This document shows positions 42,233 through 52,514 of a stretch of DNA of 64,000 nt, piece by piece. The position numbers and the translations under genes were made by a program. The notes below the pieces were generated by a model. It did not search any database, was not told where the DNA came from, and saw only the letters and a list, made by a program, of their open reading frames with translations. Numbering within the stretch: the stretch's first letter is position 1; each line of letters starts with the position of its first letter. The DNA is from Enterovibrio calviensis DSM 14347 (GTDB taxonomy: Bacteria > Pseudomonadota > Gammaproteobacteria > Enterobacterales > Vibrionaceae): NCBI RefSeq assembly GCF_000621165.1, contig NZ_JHZA01000017.1:1-64000 (forward strand), in the 5' to 3' direction.

Positions 42233-43096
42233 CTAGTTGTCTTGATCGTTTATGATCTCTAACGCTTCAACGCGGCGGATATCTTCTGGCGAGAAATGTG
42301 TTTGTCTAAGCGCTGCGAGTGCCTGATCTTGTTCATATCGAGATGCGGAAGACTGTTGCAGTATGTCACCGCGTTCGACAAGATACTGCTCAAACGTTTG
42401 TTTAAACGCGGCTTCTTCGGCCTCAAGTGCTTCAAGGCGTATCGCTGCTTCTTCTCCCACTAGATTGCGAATTTGCTCAGACTTGGTTGTGTCGTCGAGT
42501 GAAAATACACGGTTTAGCTGCCCGACGAGTGCTGCGTTTTCATAGCTTTCTTTCATATCAGGTGTTAGCTGATCTAGCTCAGCTTGCCATTGCGCTTGGT
42601 AGCTGTCTTCATCCAGCCCCAGTAGTGCTATTTCTAGCCGCTTAATTGCCAATTCTCGTGTCAGGTTTTGTTCATAGAACAGGCGCTTTTGCTCTTCTTC
42701 ACTGAAATGCTCAGATTGCATTAACAGACTTTGAAGATGGATATACTGCAAATAATCGATGCCAGACAGTGATTGAGGCGGTGTGATAAGAGCGAGTGAT
42801 TGGCGATAGGCTTGATATTTTTCAAACAAAACTTTTTGGCGTTCACCAAAACTCAATGTAGCTGAAAATTCGGCGTAGGACTCATTAAGTTGCGCCAGAT
42901 TTTGTTCGCCTAACGTCGAGAGGAAATATTCGAACGTGTCGCGATCCGAAGAGATATCAACCTCTGTCCCTAAGTGAGATTGAACCTGCGCCTGCTCTTC
43001 GCCTTCATCGTCGGAGTACACCAATACAAGCACGGCAAAGATGATACCGACCACGAGCAGTAGAAGAATCTTGTAAGTCGTAAAGCTAATGCGCAT
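42233..43096 (-). CDS. lif: Lipase-specific foldase (lipase chaperone)
   Basis: 287 residues. One N-terminal membrane segment (TYKILLLLVVGIIFAVLVLVY), a variable linker, then the helical foldase domain from ~50. It keeps the lipase-binding motif region FEYFLSTLGEQ (~56), the RxxFDY(F/C)LSALGE-type box of foldases. Membrane-anchored in the periplasm, it folds the lipase encoded 31 bases upstream before type II secretion. Confidence 0.9.
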   Translation of the reverse strand: MRISFTTYKILLLLVVGIIFAVLVLVYSDDEGEEQAQVQSHLGTEVDISSDRDTFEYFLSTLGEQNLAQLNESYAEFSATLSFGERQKVLFEKYQAYRQSLALITPPQSLSGIDYLQYIHLQSLLMQSEHFSEEEQKRLFYEQNLTRELAIKRLEIALLGLDEDSYQAQWQAELDQLTPDMKESYENAALVGQLNRVFSLDDTTKSEQIRNLVGEEAAIRLEALEAEEAAFKQTFEQYLVERGDILQQSSASRYEQDQALAALRQTHFSPEDIRRVEALEIINDQDN

Positions 43097-43127
43097 GGCG
43101 TACTCCTATTTTGATGCTGCTCTATTT

Positions 43128-44084
<957 letters not shown>

Positions 44085-44218
44085 TCAGTCCTCTGATGTC
44101 GATTACATATTAGCCACCTGTTGAGCATGGTTTTTGTCTCATTGGTGAGATGTTTATAAAATGTTAAATTCTGATGTGCGGAAACTGAGGGAGAACGCGG
44201 GGTGTCGGCAAGGAGCAG

Positions 44219-44254
44219 GCAAAAAAAAGAGCTGCGTGAGAACGACAGCTCTTT
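44219..44254 (-). terminator. Rho-independent terminator of the RimK operon
   Basis: AAAGAGCTG-N11-CAGCTCTTT with a run of eight A on the plus strand, i.e. a T tract on the minus strand. A second inverted repeat (CAGGATAA...TTATCCTG) lies between it and the gene. Confidence 0.8.
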
Positions 44255-44316
44255 CATGCAGGATAACTTGTCAGAAACGAGGTTATCCTGAAGTGTTCAA
44301 TCAATGATGGGATGGC

Positions 44317-45381
44317 TTATTGAACGCCAATACCAAACTTGATTTCATTACTTGCATCGTCGGTCACTTCATCCAAGTAATGTTCTACTTGTTGTTCTAC
44401 CAAGCGATCAGGTTCTTCGAAGTAAGCGATATGGAAAATCGCGTCACCTTCGTTAACCAACGGCAACGTTTGCTGACCAATGATGATGCCACCTAGCGGG
44501 GCAATGGTCTGGATTTCTTCGCTGCCGCCTGGGCTGCTGATTGACGCTAACAACTGGCCTTTGCTAACACGCTGACCTAGGGAAACATGTGAGCGTAAAA
44601 TACCGTCTGACTCTGCACGCAACCAACGCGTAGCACGAGCAATAACCGGCTCCACTTTTGACTTGCGAGCACTTTTACGAATCATACCCAGATGTTGCAT
44701 AACGCGTTTAACGCCATTAACACCTGCAGTGATCGCGTAAGGTTCAAAACGTAGTGCTTCACCTGCTTCATAGGTAATAACCGGAATACCGATATTTTCC
44801 GCTTCTGAGCGCAGTGAGCCTTCACGAAGTGCAGCATCGATAACCACAGGGGTACCGAAAGCAACCGCCATTTCGTTGGTTTCTTCATTGGCCAGATTAG
44901 CGCGGATTTGAGGCAAATTTGTACGGTAAATCGCTGCCGTGTGCAGGTCGATAATGTGGGTGCATCGGCGTACGATCTGTTCGAAGATCTGGTATGCCAT
45001 GCGACCTGCAATCGAACCGCGCTCAGAGCCTGGGAAACAGCGGTTGAGATCTCGGCGATCAGGAAGGTAACGTGACTTGTGAATGAAACCAAACACGTTC
45101 ACCACAGGAATGGCAATAACAGTGCCTTTCAGTGTGGCTGGGTTTAGGCGTTCTAGCGTCTGACGAACAACTTCAACACCATTTAACTCGTCACCATGAA
45201 TCGCCGCGTTAATCATAAGAACGGGGCCGGGCTTTTTGCCATGGATGACTTCCGCTGTCACCGACAGCGGAGAGTGTGTGTAAAGCTTTGCAACTTCAAA
45301 TTCAACGCTTGCACGTTCGCCTGGCGGGATGGTTACCCCGCCAATTTCGAATGCTTTATTTTTATTATTGGCTTTTGACAC
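44317..45381 (-). CDS. Succinylglutamate desuccinylase/aspartoacylase-like (M14) protein
   Basis: 354 residues. M14-type zinc motif [11 protein letters not shown] (~55), [11 protein letters not shown] (~105) and [16 protein letters not shown] (~140), followed by a C-terminal beta domain with a biotinyl/sandwich-like region (~255-330). Third gene of the RimK operon, overlapping rimK by 17 bases. Family members cleave amide bonds of N-acyl or poly-glutamyl groups; the exact substrate is unknown. Confidence 0.83.
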   Translation of the reverse strand: MSKANNKNKAFEIGGVTIPPGERASVEFEVAKLYTHSPLSVTAEVIHGKKPGPVLMINAAIHGDELNGVEVVRQTLERLNPATLKGTVIAIPVVNVFGFIHKSRYLPDRRDLNRCFPGSERGSIAGRMAYQIFEQIVRRCTHIIDLHTAAIYRTNLPQIRANLANEETNEMAVAFGTPVVIDAALREGSLRSEAENIGIPVITYEAGEALRFEPYAITAGVNGVKRVMQHLGMIRKSARKSKVEPVIARATRWLRAESDGILRSHVSLGQRVSKGQLLASISSPGGSEEIQTIAPLGGIIIGQQTLPLVNEGDAIFHIAYFEEPDRLVEQQVEHYLDEVTDDASNEIKFGIGVQ

Positions 45382-46273
45382 GTGTCCTTGTCCTCGGAGA
45401 AGAGACTATTTTCTCTATATGTTCTATGACCAAACTTGCAACGTCTTTACCGGTTGCAGTTTCGATCCCTTCTAGACCTGGCGACGAGTTAACTTCCATC
45501 ACCAGGGGGCCGCGCTCAGAGCGCAGTAAATCAACGCCTGCGACGTGTAGGCCCATGGCCTTCGCTGCAGCAACCGCTGTTTTACGTTCTTCAGGTGTAA
45601 TGCGAACAAGTGACGCACTACCACCACGGTGAAGGTTTGAACGGAATTCGCCTGGCAGAGCTTGACGTTTCATCGCCGCGATGACTTTGTCACCGATAAC
45701 GAAACAACGGATGTCAGCACCGCCTGCTTCTTTGATGTATTCCTGCACCATGATGTTGGCTTTCAGACCCATAAACGCTTCGATAACACTCTCAGCCGCT
45801 TTACGTGTTTCAGCCAAAACCACACCAATACCTTGCGTGCCTTCCAACAGTTTGATAACAACAGGCGTGCCACCAACCATGCTAAGAAGGTCTTTAATAT
45901 CGCCTGGTTTGCTCGCAAAACCTGTGATGGGCATACCAATATTTTTACGAGACAGCAATTGAAGCGAACGTAGCTTGTCACGTGAACGTGAGATAGCGAC
46001 AGAATCGTTCACTGTGTAGATGCCTAGCATTTCGAATTGGCGCAACACAGCACAACCATAAAAGGTGACTGAAGCGCCGATACGTGGAATAACCGCATCA
46101 AAACCAACCAGATCTTCACCCATTAGATGAATTGAAGGTTGTGTTGAGTTGATATTCATATAACAGCGCAGTGCGTCAATGATTTTGTATTCGTGCCCAC
46201 GTGCTTCACACGCTTCGATCAGGCGACGGGTCGAGTAAAGGTTTGCGTTGCGAGATAGAATTCCAATTTTCAT
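45365..46273 (-). CDS. rimK: RimK-type L-glutamate ligase
   Basis: 302 residues from ATG 46273; the longer frame would add eight. ATP-grasp domain with [19 protein letters not shown] (~138), [17 protein letters not shown] (~180) and the metal-binding end [14 protein letters not shown] (~265). Adds glutamates to the C-terminus of ribosomal protein S6 in E. coli. Sits between a zinc protease gene and an M14 hydrolase gene. Confidence 0.92.
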   Translation of the reverse strand: MKIGILSRNANLYSTRRLIEACEARGHEYKIIDALRCYMNINSTQPSIHLMGEDLVGFDAVIPRIGASVTFYGCAVLRQFEMLGIYTVNDSVAISRSRDKLRSLQLLSRKNIGMPITGFASKPGDIKDLLSMVGGTPVVIKLLEGTQGIGVVLAETRKAAESVIEAFMGLKANIMVQEYIKEAGGADIRCFVIGDKVIAAMKRQALPGEFRSNLHRGGSASLVRITPEERKTAVAAAKAMGLHVAGVDLLRSERGPLVMEVNSSPGLEGIETATGKDVASLVIEHIEKIVSSPRTRTRVKSQ

Positions 46274-46277
46274 AAAC

Positions 46278-46772
46278 TTAACCTTGTGGCGCTTCAACGA
46301 TGAATGATGCTTCTGAATCGACCAATAGTCGGCCTTCCATAGCGGTTCGTCCCAGTAACATTCTAAATTGCATGTTATCGCGTGCTGTCAATGTCATCTC
46401 AATTGGGTAGCGCATCTTCCCAATAATTAATGTTGTTAGGATGACATAACGGAAGGTCTCATGACCGCCCGAATCGCGAACTGTTCGCATGTCGATGACT
46501 TTCGCGTGGCATTCTTGCTCTGTTACGCTGTCATCTTGAATTGGGTGAACCCAAAATTTCACCCATTTTTCGTCATTTTTTTCGTATTCTTCAATACCAA
46601 AAGTGTGTAGGCACGACGTTCTTGCCCCTGTGTCCACTTTGGCTTTAATTGCAGAGATGTTTAGCTCTGGAAGGCCCACCCATTCACGCCAGCCGACAGT
46701 CGTCATTGCATTTGCTTGAGGTTGGTTTGATTCTTCGACCTGTGCTGGTCGAGCTGCTTTGTTGTCAGTCAT
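46278..46772 (-). CDS. RimK-associated putative ATP-dependent zinc protease (RimB-like)
   Basis: 164 residues from ATG 46772; a GTG at 46835 would add 21. Retropepsin-like core with [17 protein letters not shown] (~45-60), where DTGA is the acidic-protease-type motif, and [17 protein letters not shown] near the end. Pfam Zn_protease (PF05618) family. In Pseudomonas such a protein, RimB, modulates S6 glutamylation together with RimK. First gene of the operon. Confidence 0.85.
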   Translation of the reverse strand: MTDNKAARPAQVEESNQPQANAMTTVGWREWVGLPELNISAIKAKVDTGARTSCLHTFGIEEYEKNDEKWVKFWVHPIQDDSVTEQECHAKVIDMRTVRDSGGHETFRYVILTTLIIGKMRYPIEMTLTARDNMQFRMLLGRTAMEGRLLVDSEASFIVEAPQG

Positions 46773-46835
46773 CTCTGTCAATGCCCCGGATAGTGTATTT
46801 CGGTATGATGGAGTGAGCGCGCCAGTCGTTGACAC

Positions 46836-47266
46836 TAACTCAAGTAAAACGATAGCTGCTCTGCGAATTTTTTCCGCTCACATTTATAAGAACCGATTGA
46901 ATAATCAACACTATCGTTACAGCTCCGGCGGCACAATTATCGCATCCACATTGACAGCACCGCACTAAGGAGGGCGCAAGTTACAGCTTTGCCCTGTGGT
47001 CGACAAGTCAATCTTTAACTCGTGACGATGAATAATTTTTATCGAAGTTATGTGTCAGTTTATTGCATAGAAATGAGAACGGCTAGAAAGGTATGGCAGT
47101 GGCGAAATCGGGATGAGTTTAACGCCAAACCGAAGGTGCGAGGAGGCCCGATATTGCTTGAAGTAACAGGGTGATATGTGGATTAAATTAGGCGATATTT
47201 TAGCTTAAAAATATCGCCATTTTCCTCGTTCAATCTGGGATTAATCACGAAAGTATTGGGGCAGAA
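46836..47266. other. Intergenic region upstream of the RimK operon
   Basis: About 430 bases. Should hold the operon promoter on the minus strand. No gene or strong hairpin recognised. Confidence 0.4.
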
Positions 47267-47749
47267 CTAGGCGTAGTTGAGGTTACCGTATGCCGCCTCA
47301 TTACGCCATTCACAAAGAATATCGACTAACCCTTCCTCATTATGGTGCTGGCCAACTTGGCATTCAACAAAACCGTGCTTTTGCCAGAAGCAACGAGCAC
47401 CATGGTTAATTTTGAAAGTATAAAGTTTAAGATCGCCTTGGCTTGTGTCTTTGATTAACTGCACGAGCAAGGAACCAAAGCCCATTCTTTGAGAGCCGGG
47501 AGCAATATAAAGCTGCGTAATAAAGTCATCGTTGGCGGCTATCATTCCTAATACCCGCCCCGTTCTGCGTTCAATAGCAAGGTAGACTCGGTTGGTTGCT
47601 GCAAGAATTCTGTTTAAATAGTAGCGATGGGCATCAAGGTCATGTACCTCAGGAATGCCTAACGCTCTTTCTTTACTCAAGCGCCACATTTCAATGGTTT
47701 GTTCGGTATATCGGGGATGGTAGTCAACAATCTCAATTCTTGGGTTCAT
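47267..47749 (-). CDS. GNAT acetyltransferase
   Basis: 160 residues. Acetyl-CoA motif A is QLYIAPGSQRMGFGSLL (~88-104, Q/RxxGxG/A-like) and the C-terminal part is WQKHGFVECQVG. Substrate unknown. Next to a second GNAT in the same direction (35 bases upstream), perhaps an operon. Confidence 0.85.
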   Translation of the reverse strand: MNPRIEIVDYHPRYTEQTIEMWRLSKERALGIPEVHDLDAHRYYLNRILAATNRVYLAIERRTGRVLGMIAANDDFITQLYIAPGSQRMGFGSLLVQLIKDTSQGDLKLYTFKINHGARCFWQKHGFVECQVGQHHNEEGLVDILCEWRNEAAYGNLNYA

Positions 47750-47784
47750 AGGCTCTTCTGAATCAAACGTCTATTTTGCTGAAT

Positions 47785-48261
47785 TTAGAGGGCTGGACTG
47801 AACTGCTGAAGTGCTCGTGTATAAAAGGCGCTATTAGGGTCTTCCACGTAGTCAGCAAACGGCGAACAGATTTCGAAACCAAAGCGTTCATATAGCTTTC
47901 TCGCTGGTTCAAACTCAGTTTCAGTGCCCGTCTCTAAACTTAGACGCGAGTATTGGCGTCTGCGTGACTCTTGAAGAATATGTGCGAGCAAGTTCGCAGC
48001 GACGCCTCGACGAATAAAATTTTCTGAGGTACGCATCGACTTGATTTCGCCATGATTAGGGCTGATTTGTTTAAGTGCGCCGCAGCCTGCAAGTTGGCCT
48101 TCAATCCATGCACTCCAAAGCGTCACGTCGGGGCTTTGTAACCCAGACAAGTCAAGAGCATGAACGCTTTCTGCTGGGCTAATTTCATGCATTCGTTTCA
48201 GATGTTGCTGGAGGAGAGCTTGAATGTCTTTGCCCGTTAAATCATCTATCCGTATTTCCAT
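47785..48261 (-). CDS. GNAT acetyltransferase
   Basis: 158 residues from ATG 48261, eight bases after AGGAGG; an ATG two codons upstream is too near. Motif A reads RRGVAANLLAHIL (~75-90), followed by LSLETGTETEFEPARKLYERFGFE. YsnE-like GNAT family; substrate unknown. Cotranscribed with the next GNAT gene. Confidence 0.87.
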   Translation of the reverse strand: MEIRIDDLTGKDIQALLQQHLKRMHEISPAESVHALDLSGLQSPDVTLWSAWIEGQLAGCGALKQISPNHGEIKSMRTSENFIRRGVAANLLAHILQESRRRQYSRLSLETGTETEFEPARKLYERFGFEICSPFADYVEDPNSAFYTRALQQFSPAL

Positions 48262-48582
48262 GATCATTTCCTCCTAAAACTAAAAACAATCTGCATTTAG
48301 CACTGTGTTTCGGTGCTGTTCAAGTTTGCTATGTTGGAGAATAAGGAATGGCATTCGGTGTAAGTGGGTGATAATCAACCTTGGTATCTTTTAATGCTGA
48401 TGTTATTCACTGAGTTGCACTTGATTTATGGAGGAATGATTCAAGCGCGGGGCAGTTGTTGATGTATGCATGCGAGCGTTGATTTCTGAGGTTGGTCACA
48501 CAACTAGCGTGTTTTGTTTGGGAGTTATCTTAAATTTGTGTCGCTCTAGCGGCCCATTGGCATTGGCATTGGCTGTGAGCTG
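48262..48582. other. Intergenic region upstream of the GNAT pair
   Basis: About 320 bases without a supported gene or clear element. Presumably holds the GNAT promoter (minus strand). Confidence 0.4.
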
Positions 48583-48615
48583 AAGAGAAAAGCCGCTCAA
48601 GGGCTTTTCCTCTTC
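48583..48615 (-). terminator. Rho-independent terminator of the DMT transporter gene
   Basis: AAGAGAAAAGCC-GCTCAA-GGGCTTTTCCTCTT, a long stem with one mismatch, 23 bases past the stop on the minus strand. Confidence 0.7.
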
Positions 48616-48637
48616 GTGAGTTATGCATTGTTGACGT

Positions 48638-49498
48638 TTAGGCAGAGCAAAGCTTTGCAGCGCGTGCTGCTTTTTGTTTCATCTTTACCATCAACATCAG
48701 GCTGATTATCACCACACCAATTCCCATCCACTGATAAGGACCTAGCACCTCGCCAACGAGCAGAATACCTAAACTAACCGCTGCGACAGGGTTTAGCATG
48801 CTGATCATGGCCATGGCGTCGGGGCCAATTTTTTTGATGGAACGTGAGAACGCCCAATAGGCAAACGAACTGTTTAGCAAGATAACCCACAATAGACCTG
48901 GCAATTCATGATAGGTAATCGCTTTTGGCATGCCTTCAACCATAAACGCAATGGGGATCAAGATCAGCCCACCGAGCGTGAGTTGCCATGCGGTTAGCCT
49001 AAAAATGTCAGTGACAGGCCAGTTCTTGAGCCATAACGACGATCTTGCTACCAACGCGGTCGCGGTGAGAGCCGCTGCAGCGCCAATGGGGTCGATATCC
49101 GCACTCGGGTTGAGTATCAGCACAACACCACCAAGACCTATGATGGCTAATAGCAGCATTGTAAGTTCGGGTTTTTTCCCCTCTATTAACCACTGCATGA
49201 ACATGAGTTGAAGGGGAAGTGTTGCACCGAGGGTACCTGCAACAGAACCAGGCAGTTTATATGCGGCAATAAAGAGTAATGGAAAGAAAGCCGCAATATT
49301 GAACACGCTAAGCAGTGTCATTCGTCCCCAAGGGAGAGGGGGCTTACCAGGTTTTAGCAACAATAGAAGCAAACCCGCTGGCAATGCCCGCCAAACTGCG
49401 ACCCAAAAAGGTGATAAATCTTGTAAGAAAAGGCTGACTGCTGCGTAGGTGCTTCCCCAAAGTAAAGGGACGAGTGCCGCGAGTAAGTAGTTTGCCAC
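48638..49498 (-). CDS. EamA/DMT family exporter
   Basis: 286 residues, GTG start after GAGGAG. Ten membrane segments in two EamA halves (LVPLLWGSTYAAVSLFL at the start; GLLWVILLNSSFAYWAFSRSIKKIGPDAMAMISMLNPVAA in the second). Exports small metabolites, perhaps an amino acid or drug. Diverges from a MarR regulator with a shared pair of operators. Confidence 0.88.
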   Translation of the reverse strand: MANYLLAALVPLLWGSTYAAVSLFLQDLSPFWVAVWRALPAGLLLLLLKPGKPPLPWGRMTLLSVFNIAAFFPLLFIAAYKLPGSVAGTLGATLPLQLMFMQWLIEGKKPELTMLLLAIIGLGGVVLILNPSADIDPIGAAAALTATALVARSSLWLKNWPVTDIFRLTAWQLTLGGLILIPIAFMVEGMPKAITYHELPGLLWVILLNSSFAYWAFSRSIKKIGPDAMAMISMLNPVAAVSLGILLVGEVLGPYQWMGIGVVIISLMLMVKMKQKAARAAKLCSA

Positions 49499-49546
49499 GT
49501 TGAGCTCCTCAGCTTTCCTATTGGTTAAGGGTTTCTTATTAAAAAG

Positions 49547-49564
49547 TATCTTTTCTAAAAGATA
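49547..49564. promoter_or_regulatory. MarR-type operator 1
   Basis: TATCTTTT-CT-AAAAGATA, a perfect 8-bp inverted repeat in the 140-base divergent region, close to the exporter start. Confidence 0.78.
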
Positions 49565-49593
49565 AACTATTCGCTTTTTAACTTTTGTTCAAG

Positions 49594-49611
49594 TATCTTT
49601 TGTAAAAGATA
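49594..49611. promoter_or_regulatory. MarR-type operator 2
   Basis: TATCTTTT-GT-AAAAGATA, the same arms as operator 1 with the centre 47 bases away, 28 bases before the MarR ATG. The repetition argues for a real regulatory unit. Confidence 0.78.
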
Positions 49612-49638
49612 TTTCGGTGAGTGGTAGATGAGTAGTCA

Positions 49639-50118
49639 ATGATGGATCATGTAGAAACAATATTGGGGCAATGGAAGAAACAAAGGCCCGATTTAGATTG
49701 CGCACCAATGGGCGTAATTGGACGAGTTGGACGCGCCAGACATTTGATGACGCTAAAACTTGAAGAGGTCTATAAACGGCATGAATTGAGCAGCATAGAG
49801 TTTGATATTCTTGCTTCGTTGAGGCGAGTAGGTGAAGCCGTGACGCCCACTGAGCTATATCAAACATTGATGTTATCGTCTGGTGCAATGAGCACACGTG
49901 TAGATGGTTTGGTAAAACGTGGGTTGGTAGAGCGACAAGCGAGTGAAGCTGACCGAAGAAGCTGTCTCGTGACGCTGACTGCGGAAGGGTTGGCATTAAT
50001 CGACAACGTGGTGGAAGCGCATGTGGAAAATGAACGCCAGATGCTTCTCGCGTTGACGGAAGAAGAACAAGCACAATTGGCGATGCTGCTTAAGAAGTGG
50101 CTTGTTGCGAACGAATAG
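49639..50118 (+). CDS. MarR-family transcriptional repressor
   Basis: 159 residues (an ATG ATG pair opens the gene). Winged helix around 50-115: ELSSIEFDILASLRRVGEAVTPTELYQTLMLSSGAMSTRVDGLVKRGLVERQASEADRRSCLVTLT, with the conserved wing Asp-Arg (ADRRS). Most likely represses the divergent exporter and itself via the two palindromes. Confidence 0.93.
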   Translation: MMDHVETILGQWKKQRPDLDCAPMGVIGRVGRARHLMTLKLEEVYKRHELSSIEFDILASLRRVGEAVTPTELYQTLMLSSGAMSTRVDGLVKRGLVERQASEADRRSCLVTLTAEGLALIDNVVEAHVENERQMLLALTEEEQAQLAMLLKKWLVANE

Positions 50119-50194
50119 CTTTTTCTCACTATTAACTGACACTGTGATGCGTATGCGCGTCATACTGTGTTGACTGAGTGAATAAGGAGAGCAC

Positions 50195-50458
50195 ATGGAA
50201 TTCATTCCTGTCAGTGAGATTATAAAGATGGATCTCCACTGGTTGCGCGGCGAAGATAGTCGATTCAAATCCGTGTTAAAAAGCCTTAAACAAGGTGAAG
50301 GGATCAATGAGGCGATTCAGTTGATTCGGTGTGCTTGTGGCAAAACGTATATCCTGCAAGATGGCGGTCATCGTATTTCGGCGGCATTCAAGCTATTTGA
50401 GCAAACCGGCAAAGATTTGCGTATCCCTGTGTCGATTTTTCAGTCAGATATTCCCTAG
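50195..50458 (+). CDS. Small ParB/Srx-fold protein
   Basis: 87 residues, ATG 8 bases after AAGGAGA. The C-terminal half has KTYILQDGGHRISAAFKLFEQTG, the G-G-H-R motif of ParB N-terminal/sulfiredoxin-fold nuclease domains. No DNA-binding domain is attached and no parA lies nearby. Role unknown; it follows the MarR gene by 76 bases. Confidence 0.72.
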   Translation: MEFIPVSEIIKMDLHWLRGEDSRFKSVLKSLKQGEGINEAIQLIRCACGKTYILQDGGHRISAAFKLFEQTGKDLRIPVSIFQSDIP

Positions 50459-50637
50459 TCCTTCTGCGATTACGATTGCGCTTTCGCGTATACCTCCTAT
50501 TAGATTCTTACCAACTGCTACACTCAATGGATAACTATAAATCACATATTTAACAGTATGATATGCCCAATCCGGTTCAAGATGCTGGTTTCCGGCAAGT
50601 TGAAATTGTTGGGTATAGTTGCATTTTGGAGGTTTGA

Positions 50638-51054
50638 ATGATTCGTTTGATCTATGCAAGCGCAGCAACCGGTGAGTTCTCTGAGTCTAAGTTGATGCAG
50701 TTGTTGGGCAAAGCGAGATCTAACAATGAGAGCGTTAACGTCGGTGGACTATTACTTTATGCGAAAGGCAATTTCTTTCAGATATTGGAAGGCGAAAAGG
50801 ACACGGTAGAAACGTTGTTCTGCAAAATACAACAAGATGAACGCCACTCAAGCGTCGTGGTACTTGATAGGAGTGAAATCACGAAACGTAACTTTCCAGA
50901 TTGGTCCATGGGTTTTAAAAACCTAGAGCAATTTGATAGGAAGAAACTGCGTGGTTACAACGACTTTCTTGACCATAAATTAGATGAGAAGGACTTTGGC
51001 GAAATTGGCCCTGATGTCATCTATCTTATCGAGCAATTCAAAAGTATTTGGTAA
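50638..51054 (+). CDS. Stand-alone BLUF blue-light sensor
   Basis: 138 residues. BLUF signature: flavin-interacting Tyr in IRLIYASAA (~6), NESVNVGGLLLYAKGNFFQILEG (~30-52) with the conserved Asn and Gln, then the Trp/Met region FPDWSMGF (~90). Binds FAD and responds to blue light. No output domain, so it must act through a partner. No obvious partner next to it. Confidence 0.92.
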   Translation: MIRLIYASAATGEFSESKLMQLLGKARSNNESVNVGGLLLYAKGNFFQILEGEKDTVETLFCKIQQDERHSSVVVLDRSEITKRNFPDWSMGFKNLEQFDRKKLRGYNDFLDHKLDEKDFGEIGPDVIYLIEQFKSIW

Positions 51055-51431
51055 GGGTAAATGAGATCGAGTCGGCGACTGTCCTTCGTTCTACTTTGGT
51101 CTCATCTTACTCAACCGTATTTTTATTTGAACTTCATTCATCAACGAAACCAATACGCTATAAGAAACTGTTTGCACTTCTCATCGTTGAGTCATTTCTG
51201 ACTGCAGCGCCTGCATTACAATTCTCTCCAAGTAGCAGACCTTAACCTCCCTGAGGTGTAGGTAATTCGACTACTCGAATTTGGCTTTTTATTCAGCAGT
51301 TTGTCGTGCGCACGCACGTCTTTACTCAAACTGTTTGGGTATCCCGCCAAGTAAAGCATTTTGTCAGTGGCTTGATCATGATGTCGCTTTTTGGCTGCGA
51401 CCATCGTTACTCTGCGTAGAGGAAAGAGATC
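51055..51431. other. Gap between the BLUF and DUF1428 genes
   Basis: About 375 bases. A minus-strand frame of 62 codons (51404-51216) is open but unrecognised. No terminator seen. Confidence 0.35.
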
Positions 51432-51767
51432 GTGCTTTATGTTGATGGCTTAGTTACTGCCTTGCCCGTAACGAATAAAGAAATATACCGACGACTCGTT
51501 CAGTCTGTCATTCCGTTGATGAGAGCATACGGTGCGTTGAACGTGGTGCATTGCGAAGATGGCGATGTCACTCGATCAAGGGCGAGCCATCCATTAACGG
51601 CGTCCGTCGTTTTGTTTTCTTGGATTGTGTGGCCATCAAGAGAGATTCGTGATCAAGGCATGGAGAAAATGCTGTCTGATCCACGTTTTGATGATGTGAT
51701 GAATCCTGCTTCTTTGAACGGAGAGAGAATCGAACTTGATGCTTCGTTTTTTCCTCAATTACATTGA
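51432..51767 (+). CDS. DUF1428 family protein
   Basis: 111 residues, GTG start 6 bases after GAGGAAAG. YVDGLVTALP at the start, ALNVVHCEDGDV, VVLFSWIVWPSREIRDQGM and the C-terminal MLSDPRFDDV match DUF1428, a ferredoxin-like (dimeric alpha/beta barrel) family. Function unknown. Confidence 0.85.
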   Translation: MLYVDGLVTALPVTNKEIYRRLVQSVIPLMRAYGALNVVHCEDGDVTRSRASHPLTASVVLFSWIVWPSREIRDQGMEKMLSDPRFDDVMNPASLNGERIELDASFFPQLH

Positions 51768-51776
51768 ATTCTTGCT

Positions 51777-51836
51777 TATACCCAAGCAATCTGAAGATGC
51801 TCGCTGAATCCTGCATCTTCAGGTTGTTTGGGGATA
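51777..51836. repeat. Dispersed palindromic repeat, copy 2
   Basis: CCCAAGCAATCTGAAGATGC ... GCATCTTCAGGTTGTTTGGG, two ~20-base complementary arms separated by 12 bases, directly after the DUF1428 gene. Confidence 0.85.
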
Positions 51837-52034
51837 ATACTCTTCAACTATCCTGCCCCAAAACGTGAGGATTTCACGTGTCCACCTCTTTTCGTGGACT
51901 CGTCGGTGTTCTCGCTTCGATATGAGTCGCACTTTATCCTTCTGCGATGACGTAAGTTCTTCTTATTGCCTGTTCATTACTTCGCCAGTATTGATATGCT
52001 GGAGACAATAACGTGCGACAACTGGAGAGTGGTG

Positions 52035-52514
52035 ATGAGCGACTATATCGTAAAAAAAGAAACCATTGAGGCCATGGAAGGGATAACGAAAACTCACTTT
52101 TTAAACCCTAACGCCATAAGGACGAATAAATCGCTCGGTGACTTGGCAGGGTTAACGGGCCTTGGCTTCCACATCGTTGAGATAGAACCCTCCTATGAGT
52201 CGACGCAATTCCACGTTCATTACTTTGAAGATGAATGTGTATACGTGCTTTCTGGGAACGCAGAAGTGACCATTGGGGAAGAGACTTATCCGGTGTCTGA
52301 GGGTGACTTTATTGGTTATCCGGCGGGCGGGCTGCCGCATACCATGGTCAATAATGGCGACAGTACATTGCGCTGCATCGTTGTAGGACAGCGTCTTGCC
52401 CATGATGAGGCGGACTATCCGCGACTCAACAAGCGAATTTTCCGAAACCAAGGGCGACCTTGGCAAGTTGTAGATATTGAATCGATCGATTTTCCAAATT
52501 CAGGGAAGAAATAA
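52035..52514 (+). CDS. Cupin-domain protein
   Basis: 159 residues from ATG 52035, six bases after GGAGAG; the frame upstream (TTG) is not supported. Cupin motif 1: QFHVHYFEDECVYVLSGNAEV (~56-77, HxH plus E); motif 2: GDFIGYPAGGLPHTMVN (~93-109). A metal-binding small barrel; substrate unknown. Its stop is directly followed by the SDR start (0 bases), so they are one transcript. Confidence 0.86.
   Translation: MSDYIVKKETIEAMEGITKTHFLNPNAIRTNKSLGDLAGLTGLGFHIVEIEPSYESTQFHVHYFEDECVYVLSGNAEVTIGEETYPVSEGDFIGYPAGGLPHTMVNNGDSTLRCIVVGQRLAHDEADYPRLNKRIFRNQGRPWQVVDIESIDFPNSGKK

Noticed and set aside
51216-51404. 62-codon minus-strand frame
   Set aside because: No recognised family and no supporting start signal; opposite direction to its neighbours.
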